A DNA stretch of 5,320 nt from DATMXS01 sp035561355 (GTDB lineage Bacteria; Acidobacteriota; Terriglobia; Bryobacterales; Bryobacteraceae): assembly GCA_035561355.1 (NCBI GenBank), contig DATMXS010000271.1, positions 1 to 5,320 on the forward strand, written 5' to 3'. The translations under genes and the position numbers were made by a program. The notes below the pieces were generated by a model, which ran no database searches, was not told where the DNA came from, and saw only the letters and a program-made list of their open reading frames with translations. The stretch's first letter is position 1; the number at the start of each line of letters is the position of its first letter. Below are positions 1-4,941 of the stretch, piece after piece.

Positions 1-144
1 GCAGGAGCGGACGAGTTCAGGGAAGTGATACAGCGGGCGCCCCGTTCGGCGCTGGCCCAGAAATCGCGTGATGAGCTCAAGAAGTTGGGCCTTTCGGTCA
101 CGCGGACAACCTCCAAGAAACGCACCGCCGCCAAGACCCGCTAG
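1..144 (+). CDS. C-terminal end of an unidentified protein (partial)
   Basis: An open frame enters from the left edge in phase 1 and ends at TAG 142-144, giving 47 visible residues. The codons are GC-rich at third positions like the neighbouring genes, which supports real coding. The first part looks like an amphipathic helix (DEFREVIQRAPRSALAQKSR). The last 15 residues are very basic, rich in Lys, Arg and Thr (TSKKRTAAKTR at the end), a type of tail often seen on nucleic-acid-binding or ribosome-associated proteins. No family motif is visible, so no function is assigned. The gene lies 142 bp upstream of deoC on the same strand, and a hairpin lies shortly after its stop. Confidence 0.6.
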   Translation, partial: AGADEFREVIQRAPRSALAQKSRDELKKLGLSVTRTTSKKRTAAKTR

Positions 145-169
145 CCATCCCTCCTTCTCGCCGGCGTGA

Positions 170-190
170 GCCCGCCGCATCGGAGCGGGC
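170..190 (+). terminator. Possible weak hairpin terminator after the first gene
   Basis: GCCCGC at 170-175 can pair with GCGGGC at 185-190 around a 9-base loop, 25 bases after the stop of the upstream gene. No run of T follows, so it would be at best an imperfect intrinsic terminator. In DNA this GC-rich such a 6-bp stem can also arise by chance. Confidence 0.25.
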
Positions 191-286
191 CCGCAGCGCA
201 GTCGAGTTTCCTAACAAGCACGACGCGTTGGCTTTCCTCGACTGGCCGCAGTGTCGTTGCCCTGTGCGAAACTGGATTTGGTACTC

Positions 287-1006
287 ATGTCCGAACGCCC
301 TCCCCTGTCCACCTACGAAGCCATCGCCAAGATGATTGACCACTCGCTGCTCCGTCCTGAGCTGAGTGAGGAGCAAGTCCATGACGGGTGCCGCATCGCG
401 CGGCAATATGACGTCGCCACTGTCACGGTGCGACCCGCCGACGTGGATCTCGCTGTCCGCGCCATGGAGGGAAGCGGCGTTCCGGTCAGCACCGTGGCCG
501 GGTTCCCGCACGGATCTCAGACGATCGCGACGAAGGCCTACGAAGCCCGCGACCTCATTCGCCGCGGCGCGAAGGAAGTGGACATGGTGCTCAATATCGG
601 CAAGCTCGTCTCCCGCAATTTCCAGTACATCGAATCCGAACTCTCGCAGATGGCCGAAGCCTGCCATGACAATGGCGCGATCCTGAAGGTCATCTTCGAG
701 AACGCTTATCTGAGCGACGAGTTGAAGATCGTGGCGTGCAAGATCGCGACGAACACCCGCTGCGATTTCGTCAAGACATCGACGGGCTTCGCCCCCACCG
801 GCGCTACGCTCGAGGACTTGCGGCTGATGCGGCAGCACTCCGGCCCGGGCGTGCAGGTGAAGGCGGCCGGCGGCGTGCGCACTCTCGATAGCGCCATTCA
901 GGTTTATGAAGCGGGTTGCGCGCGCTTCGGCGCCACTGCCACAATCGCAATACTCGAGGATTGGAAGAAGCGCCTGGCCGAAATGGCAAGGACGCAAAAG
1001 GCGTAG
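287..1006 (+). CDS. deoC: Deoxyribose-phosphate aldolase (DERA), class I
   Basis: DeoC cleaves 2-deoxy-D-ribose 5-phosphate to glyceraldehyde 3-phosphate and acetaldehyde in the cytoplasm, the last step of deoxynucleoside catabolism. The protein has 239 residues, within the family's usual size, and folds as a single TIM barrel. Family motifs are in order: IDHSLLRP (17-24), FPHG (73-76), EVDMVLNIG with Asp99, VKTSTGF with the Schiff-base Lys163, and VKAAGGVRT with Lys192. These match E. coli Asp102, Lys167 and Lys201. The phosphate-binding end reads RFGATA (213-218) where E. coli has RFGASS. Residue 47 is Thr where E. coli has the reactive Cys47. I chose ATG 287; an in-frame GTG at 251 would add 12 residues without family similarity. 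Neither start has a clear Shine-Dalgarno. No other nucleoside-catabolism gene is adjacent, so it appears to stand alone. Confidence 0.95.
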   Translation: MSERPPLSTYEAIAKMIDHSLLRPELSEEQVHDGCRIARQYDVATVTVRPADVDLAVRAMEGSGVPVSTVAGFPHGSQTIATKAYEARDLIRRGAKEVDMVLNIGKLVSRNFQYIESELSQMAEACHDNGAILKVIFENAYLSDELKIVACKIATNTRCDFVKTSTGFAPTGATLEDLRLMRQHSGPGVQVKAAGGVRTLDSAIQVYEAGCARFGATATIAILEDWKKRLAEMARTQKA

Positions 1007-1023
1007 CTATCACCCGCAACGGC

Positions 1024-1041
1024 GCGCGGGATTGCCCGCGC
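1024..1041 (+). terminator. Strong GC hairpin after deoC, probable transcription stop
   Basis: GCGCGGG (1024-1030) and CCCGCGC (1035-1041) form a perfect 7-bp stem with the 4-base loop ATTG, starting 18 bases after the deoC stop. There is no T-tract behind it. A second small stem follows: GCCGC at 1070-1074 with GCGGC at 1079-1083. The position between two genes that otherwise lack coupling fits a terminator; the missing T-run keeps confidence modest. Confidence 0.4.
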
Positions 1042-1115
1042 ATATCCGGACGGCAGGCCCACCTGAACAGCCGCATGTGCGGCGCCCGCTTCCGGACTTA
1101 AGCACCGTTACTTCG

Positions 1116-1124
1116 TGATATGCT
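1116..1124 (+). promoter_or_regulatory. Possible extended -10 element for aroDE
   Basis: TGATATGCT fits the extended -10 pattern TGnTAnnnT. It would place transcription start near 1131, about ten bases before ATG 1142. The -35 region holds only a poor match (TTAAGC at 1098-1103, 15-bp spacing). If real, it excludes the in-frame GTG at 1115 as the translation start, because that codon would lie inside the promoter. Confidence 0.3.
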
Positions 1125-1141
1125 ATGAAACCGCTTCGCCG

Positions 1142-2665
1142 ATGGCCATCTCATTACCCCGGATCTGTATAGCGCTCGGTTGCCCGGCGGTGGACAGCCT
1201 GATAGAGCACGCCCGCCGCGAGGTGGAGGCGGGAGAGACCTTCCTCGAATTCCGGCTCGACTATCTTCCGAACCCGGCGGACGGGGCAATTGCCGTCCGC
1301 ACGCTGCTCGCCGAAAGTCCCGGGTGCACCATTCTCGCGACATGCCGGCGGCACCAGAACCGCGGCCGGTTCAACGGCAGCGTCGAGCAGCAGATCGCGG
1401 CGCTCGAAGTGGCCGTCGAGGCCGGCGCCCGCGCCGTGGACGTCGAAATCGAAAGCGCTCTTGCGTCCCCGCTGGCAGTGGATCGCCTGCGCGCCCGCGC
1501 CACGCTGGTGCTCTCATATCACAACTTCGAAGGCACGCCCGCCGTGGAGGCAGTTTACCGTAGGCTCGTGCGGATCCCGGCGGATGCCTACAAACTTGTC
1601 ACGACCGCGCGTAAGCCCTCCGATATACAGCGGCTGCTCGCGCTTCCAAGGGCGCACGCACGCGTCCCCATGGTCGTGCTCGCGATGGGCGAGACGGGAT
1701 TCCCGTCGCGCGTCCTCTCGCCCATGTTCGGAGGCCTGTATACATACGCGGCGCCGGGGGCGACGGAGGGAACAGCGGCGGGGCAGGTGTGCGCACGCCA
1801 TCTCCGGCACCTCTACCGGATCGAGAAACTCGCGCGCACTGCGAAGATCTACGGCGTGATCGCCGATCCCGTCGGGCATTCCATATCCCCCGCGGTTCAT
1901 AACCGGGCGTTTCAGGCGCGCCGCACGGACGCCGTGTATGTTCCGTTCCTCGTGCAGCAGGGGCAGCTTCGGGACTACATGACGCTTGCTGCGAAGCTGC
2001 CAGTCTCCGGCTTCAGCGTGACGATCCCGCACAAACAGCGCATCATTAGGTATCTCGATGCGATTGATCCGCTGGCCCGTCGCATCGGCGCTGTAAACAC
2101 GGTGTGGCGCAAAGCCGGCAAGTGGCGCGGGACCAACACGGATGCAGAGGCAGTCCGCATTCCGCTCGAACGCCGTATCCGCGTCTCAAAATCCTCCATT
2201 TTGATCGCGGGCAATGGTGGCGCGGCCCGTGGCGCCGCCTTTGCGCTCGCAGAAGCCGGTGCGAAGCTCTCGATTACGGGGCGAAACCCGGACCGCGTTC
2301 GCGCGCTCGCTAAGGCTTGCGACGCCGAGCCGCTCACGCATGAGCAGGCGCAAGCCTCCAGCTTCGACGCGATGGTACACGCAACTCCGCTCGGAATGCA
2401 CCCGAACGTGAACGAGTGCTTCTTCCAGGACCGCATCCCCGCCGAGGTTGTCTTTGACATGGTGTACAACCCGGTCGAGACGGAACTGCTGCGCCGCGCG
2501 CGCGAGCAGGGCAAGACCGCCGTCCCCGGGACGGAGATGTTCCTGGAGCAGGCGGTGCGGCAGTTCGAGATCTGGACCGGCGAGACCGCGCCGCGCGGCG
2601 TGATGGAGCGCGCGATCGTGGAGGCGCTCGCCGGGCGTTCGATGCGCAACGGCGCGGGCGGTTAG
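1142..2665 (+). CDS. aroDE: Bifunctional 3-dehydroquinate dehydratase / shikimate dehydrogenase
   Basis: This 507-residue cytoplasmic enzyme joins steps 3 and 4 of the shikimate pathway: dehydration of 3-dehydroquinate to 3-dehydroshikimate, then NADPH-dependent reduction to shikimate. Residues 1-225 are a type I AroD barrel: FLEFRLDYL (34-42), TCRR (67-70), SYHNFEGTP with catalytic His127, AYKLVTTARKP with Schiff-base Lys151, and GQV (214-216). Residues 235-500 are AroE: GVIADPVGHSISPAVHN with Ser247/Ser249, SVTIPHK with catalytic Lys298, AVNT with Asn319, NTD with Asp334, the dinucleotide loop GNGGAAR (357-363), HATPLGM (413-419) and EMFLEQA with Gln470. Domain order matches the plant and chlamydial fusions. 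Odd points are Asn73 at the expected place of AroD Glu86 (E. coli numbering) and His413 for the usual Asn. ATG 1142 is preferred over GTG 1115 because the domain begins immediately after it. No clear Shine-Dalgarno is seen. Confidence 0.95.
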   Translation: MAISLPRICIALGCPAVDSLIEHARREVEAGETFLEFRLDYLPNPADGAIAVRTLLAESPGCTILATCRRHQNRGRFNGSVEQQIAALEVAVEAGARAVDVEIESALASPLAVDRLRARATLVLSYHNFEGTPAVEAVYRRLVRIPADAYKLVTTARKPSDIQRLLALPRAHARVPMVVLAMGETGFPSRVLSPMFGGLYTYAAPGATEGTAAGQVCARHLRHLYRIEKLARTAKIYGVIADPVGHSISPAVHNRAFQARRTDAVYVPFLVQQGQLRDYMTLAAKLPVSGFSVTIPHKQRIIRYLDAIDPLARRIGAVNTVWRKAGKWRGTNTDAEAVRIPLERRIRVSKSSILIAGNGGAARGAAFALAEAGAKLSITGRNPDRVRALAKACDAEPLTHEQAQASSFDAMVHATPLGMHPNVNECFFQDRIPAEVVFDMVYNPVETELLRRAREQGKTAVPGTEMFLEQAVRQFEIWTGETAPRGVMERAIVEALAGRSMRNGAGG

Positions 2666-2704
2666 CACCGCTCTCGGCAGCAGCCCCGAACCCCGCCTAC
2701 GGCC

Positions 2705-2710
2705 TATAAT
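2705..2710 (+). promoter_or_regulatory. Perfect TATAAT -10 box, leaderless-type promoter
   Basis: A consensus TATAAT stands in a GC-rich 52-bp gap, with only seven bases between it and the ATG at 2718. Transcription would then start at or within a base or two of the start codon, giving a leaderless mRNA. No recognisable -35 hexamer is found 16-18 bp upstream, and the only purine stretch (CGAGA) touches the ATG, too close to be a Shine-Dalgarno. It would drive the small Tat-signal gene and the amidase together. Confidence 0.5.
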
Positions 2711-2717
2711 CACGAGA

Positions 2718-2906
2718 ATGAAACTCACCCGCAGGGAATGGGCGGGAGCGCTCGTGGTTCCGGCCGCGGCGCTCGCGCAGGCGCCCCCCGCGATGGCGGA
2801 TGAAGCGCTGGAGAAGGCACGCGAGGAACAGCGGCGTGAATCCGTCGCCATCGCGAAGCTCGACGTTCCAATCGAAACCGAACCGGCCCTTTTCTTCCGC
2901 CCATGA
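2718..2906 (+). CDS. Small Tat-signal protein coupled to the amidase
   Basis: This 62-residue protein starts with MKLTRREW, a twin-arginine motif (Thr4-Arg5-Arg6), followed by an alanine-rich hydrophobic stretch (about 9-20). Possible signal peptidase sites follow ALA20, AQA22 or AMA27. The mature part would be only 35-42 residues: a charged helix (DEALEKAREEQRRES, 28-42), then KLDVPIETEPALFFRP to the end. I recognise no named family. Its stop overlaps the amidase start in ATGA (2903-2906), so the two are very likely translationally coupled. The amidase has no signal peptide of its own. One inference is that this peptide is a partner or export escort for the amidase; another is that it is the detached leader of a once-fused exported enzyme. 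The function is unproven. The start is set by the TATAAT box just upstream and by the Tat motif at residue 4. Confidence 0.75.
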   Translation: MKLTRREWAGALVVPAAALAQAPPAMADEALEKAREEQRRESVAIAKLDVPIETEPALFFRP

Positions 2907-4327
2907 ACGACGACATCTTCTTTTCCACCATCGGTGAATTGAGCGCGAAGCTAAAAGGCCGGGAGATCTCAGCCGAGGAACTCGCGCGCGCTTTCGCGGG
3001 CAGGCTCGAGAAGCTCGGACCTGGGTATAACGCGCTGGCGCTCTCTCTTCGCGACCGCGGCATTGACCAGGCGAAAGAGGTTGACGACCAGATAAAGCGC
3101 GAACGCATTCGGGGGCCATTGCAGGGCATTCCATTCGCTGTCAAGGATCTGCTCAGCGTCAGCGGCAAGCCCACCACCTGGGGCGCAAAGCCGTACGCGA
3201 AACAAGAGCTGCATTACGACGCGACTGCCGTCACCAAACTGGAGAAGGCGGGGGCATGCCTGATCGGCAAGCTCGCAATGGTGGAACTGGCCGGTGGCGG
3301 CGGATACGAGTTCCCATCGGCTTCGATGTTTGGACCTGGCTTGAATCCGTGGGATGTCACGCGCTGGTCGGGCGGCTCCTCGAGCGGGTCTGGCAGCGCC
3401 GTAGCGGCCGGGCTCGTGCCGTTCGCGCTCGGTTCGGAGACGTGGGGATCAATCCTGACGCCCGCGGCTTACTGTGGCGTCACCGCACTGCGCCCCACTT
3501 ACGGACTGGTAAGCCGGCATGGCGCGATGGCGCTCTCCTGGACGCTCGATAAGATCGGGCCGATGTGCCGCTCGGCCGAAGACTGCGGCATCGTGCTGGG
3601 CGCGATGGCCGGCGGCGATTCGCGCGATCCGGGGTCCGCGGGAAAGACCTTCTACTACCTCCCGGATTTCGCGCGCAAGATGGAGGAAATTCGCATCGGC
3701 ATCGCCCCGGTGGATTTCGAAGAATGGGCGGAGCCGGCAACGCGGCCTGCATTCCGCCAGGCGCTGGCCGCGCTCCGCGAATTGAGAGCCCCGATCACTG
3801 AGACCGAGCTGCCCGATTTCCCGTACGGGCGCATCACCGGCTTCATCATCGATGCCGAAGGCTCTGCGATCTTCGAGGAACTCATCCAGAGCGGCAAAGT
3901 GGACGAACTCGCAGACCGGAAGCAGATCGCCGGCCTTAAAGCCGGGCTCGACATCAAGGCTAAAGACTATCTGAAAGCGATGCGTGTGCGGCGCCTCGCC
4001 CAGGACGCGTTGCGCAAGCTGTTCATCGATTTCGACGTGCTCGTCTCGCCGGCGCGCCTGGGAACCGCGTCGAAGGTTGATGCGCCATTGTCGGCGCCCA
4101 CGGGCCGGCCCGTTCCGAAGCACCAAGGTTTATCGGGACTCTCGGCGGCGGGGAATCTGGCCGGGTTGCCCGCGCTGGTTGTGCCCTGCGGTTTCGCCGA
4201 GGGACTGCCGGTGGCCCTGCAACTCGTCGGCCGCCCCTTCACCGAGAGCACCTTGATTGCCCTTGGCCGGGAATTCCAGAAGCAGACGGACTGGCACCGC
4301 AAGCGCCCGCCGGTTGCCGCGGCATAG
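2903..4327 (+). CDS. Amidase-signature family hydrolase (GatA-like)
   Basis: A 474-residue amidase-signature enzyme, which hydrolyses C-N amide bonds through a Ser-cisSer-Lys triad; the substrate cannot be told from sequence. Visible motifs are GPLQGIPFAVKDLL with Lys81, WSGGSSSGSGSA with cis-Ser159, and GSETWGSILTPA with nucleophile Ser183. The 24-residue spacing between the serines equals that in GatA and FAAH. CGVTALRPTYGLVSRHGAM (191-209) and DKIGPM (216-221) continue the signature. NLAGLPALVVPCG and LPVALQLVGRPF are the usual C-terminal motifs. The typical GTDTGGSIR loop is altered: Trp181 replaces Gly and Leu185 replaces Arg. It is unlikely to be the true GatA subunit, because gatB and gatC are not adjacent and the loop differs. 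There is no signal peptide. It overlaps the Tat mini-protein gene by four bases and lacks its own Shine-Dalgarno, so expression probably depends on coupling. Confidence 0.92.
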   Translation: MNDDIFFSTIGELSAKLKGREISAEELARAFAGRLEKLGPGYNALALSLRDRGIDQAKEVDDQIKRERIRGPLQGIPFAVKDLLSVSGKPTTWGAKPYAKQELHYDATAVTKLEKAGACLIGKLAMVELAGGGGYEFPSASMFGPGLNPWDVTRWSGGSSSGSGSAVAAGLVPFALGSETWGSILTPAAYCGVTALRPTYGLVSRHGAMALSWTLDKIGPMCRSAEDCGIVLGAMAGGDSRDPGSAGKTFYYLPDFARKMEEIRIGIAPVDFEEWAEPATRPAFRQALAALRELRAPITETELPDFPYGRITGFIIDAEGSAIFEELIQSGKVDELADRKQIAGLKAGLDIKAKDYLKAMRVRRLAQDALRKLFIDFDVLVSPARLGTASKVDAPLSAPTGRPVPKHQGLSGLSAAGNLAGLPALVVPCGFAEGLPVALQLVGRPFTESTLIALGREFQKQTDWHRKRPPVAAA

Positions 4328-4350
4328 CGCGACCGCCGCCTGGCATATTG

Positions 4351-4437
4351 TCAATCTTGGCGCGTCAGGGATCCCACTACCGCGCCCAGAATGCCGCATG
4401 TCATCATGGCTCCACCGGAGACCATCTTGCTGCGCAT
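4351..4437 (-). other. In-frame hydrophobic extension behind the TGA of the small membrane gene
   Basis: Directly after the TGA stop of the small membrane protein (4438-4440, minus strand) the same frame resumes with ATG and runs 28 codons to another TGA. It contains the hydrophobic run GAMMTCGILGAVVGSL, which looks like a fourth membrane helix. Third-position GC is about 70%. It may be the original C-terminus of the upstream gene cut off by a nonsense mutation, a readthrough extension, or a tiny ORF translated by stop-restart at TGAATG. It fills most of the otherwise empty gap to the convergent amidase gene. Confidence 0.35.
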
Positions 4438-4764
4438 TCAACTCGGGCCGGCGCACGGCACCACGTACGTGAGGACGCCGGCGACCAGGGCCGAGCCCGC
4501 AGCGACGGCTCCCACGCCTCCGGCCCACAACGGCAACCGCTGACGCGCGCCGGAGAGAAAGATGGCCAGGGCCGCCGTGAGCATCACGGCTCCGGCGGCG
4601 ATCCAAACTACCGCGATGGCGCTATACGGAGCGCTGACCTCGCGCCACTGCAACGCAACGCGGTATCCACCGCGCGAAACGATCGCCCCGAATAGCAGCA
4701 TGAGCACGGCGCACAGCAGGCCGGCGATTCGCAGCAGTGGCCGCCGGACCAACAGGAGATTCAT
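4438..4764 (-). CDS. Small membrane protein, three predicted helices, unknown function
   Basis: A 108-residue protein with three hydrophobic segments: about 10-29, 49-70 and 79-103. The first is preceded by a positive Arg-Arg-Pro-Leu-Leu-Arg stretch (7-12) and the second is followed by RQR (74-76), typical of inner-membrane proteins. A loop with RGGYRVALQWREV (31-43) separates helices 1 and 2. No family motif is recognised and no enzyme function is suggested. ATG 4764 is chosen because a promoter-like -10 box ends nine bases before it; a TTG at 4773 would overlap that box. The gene is convergent with the amidase, and its upstream side is bordered by an insertion sequence. Right after its TGA the frame continues into a fourth hydrophobic segment, so it may be a truncated four-helix protein. 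Confidence 0.6.
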   Translation of the reverse strand: MNLLLVRRPLLRIAGLLCAVLMLLFGAIVSRGGYRVALQWREVSAPYSAIAVVWIAAGAVMLTAALAIFLSGARQRLPLWAGGVGAVAAGSALVAGVLTYVVPCAGPS

Positions 4765-4772
4765 GTGGGGCA

Positions 4773-4802
4773 ATTCTACGCGCCTTTACGGGCGCACGGC
4801 AA
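4773..4802 (-). promoter_or_regulatory. Promoter for the small membrane protein
   Basis: On the minus strand TTGCCG (4802-4797) is followed after 18 bp by TAGAAT (4778-4773), which match the -35 and -10 consensus at four and five of six bases. The -10 box ends eight bases before ATG 4764, so the transcript would be nearly leaderless, the same geometry as the TATAAT box ahead of the Tat mini-protein. The IS end lies about 29 bp upstream of the -35 box, so the promoter core is intact. Confidence 0.45.
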
Positions 4803-4831
4803 TCCCATCTCAGAGAGAGTGTCGCTAGCAT

Positions 4832-4881
4832 GTGATTTGTCCGCTCTAATTAGCAGGTGAAATGTCCGCTTTGACCAGCGG
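4832..4881 (+). repeat. Two tandem 25-bp direct repeats at the IS end
   Basis: The units at 4832-4856 and 4857-4881 abut exactly and agree at 18 of 25 positions. Shared cores are GTGA, TGTCCGCT and AGC, ending in G. Head-to-tail repeats inside an IS terminus are commonly transposase-binding sites; that role is inferred here from position. The second unit contains TTGACC (4871-4876), a good -35-like hexamer, but no matching -10 follows. Confidence 0.7.
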
Positions 4882-4931
4882 GCGGGATGCTGAAGGTTGA
4901 ACACTTCTGGGAGCATCTGCGCCGCCCAACT

Positions 4932-4935
4932 GGAG
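4932..4935 (+). promoter_or_regulatory. Shine-Dalgarno GGAG setting the transposase start
   Basis: GGAG lies six bases before ATG 4942 and three before ATG 4939. Normal spacing favours 4942. A TTG at 4897 in the same frame has no such site. Confidence 0.5.
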
Positions 4936-4941
4936 CAGATG

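Noticed and set aside
251..286. Upstream GTG start for deoC
   Set aside because: The added 12 residues have no similarity to the family, and no ribosome-binding site supports the GTG.
230..286. deoC promoter from TTGGCT or TTGCCC upstream of ATG 287
   Set aside because: No -10 match better than three of six bases at suitable spacing.
98..997. Long minus-strand open frame (299 codons) opposite deoC
   Set aside because: It lies antisense to a gene with complete DeoC motifs; the protein has no family features and is the usual shadow ORF of GC-rich DNA.
1070..1083. Small inverted repeat GCCGC/GCGGC as an operator
   Set aside because: A five-base stem is expected by chance in this GC content; nothing else supports regulation.
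1115..1141. Upstream GTG start for aroDE
   Set aside because: It overlaps a possible extended -10 element, and the extra nine residues lie before the normal start of the domain.
2186..2851. Minus-strand open frames across the end of aroDE and the small gene
   Set aside because: They cover the AroE domain in antisense and have no recognisable protein features.
3449..4126. Minus-strand open frame of 225 codons opposite the amidase
   Set aside because: Antisense shadow of a clearly coding amidase; Arg/His-rich with no motif.
4342..4395. Imperfect nested hairpin between the amidase and the membrane gene (GGCAT/ATGCC outside, GGCGCG/CGCGCC inside)
   Set aside because: Stems are short with large unpaired gaps and no T-run, and the region is better explained as the in-frame extension of the minus-strand gene.
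4837..4876. Transposase promoter from TTGTCC (4837) or TTGACC (4871)
   Set aside because: Neither -35-like hexamer has a good -10 at 16-18 bp; the hexamers are parts of the repeated IS-end unit.
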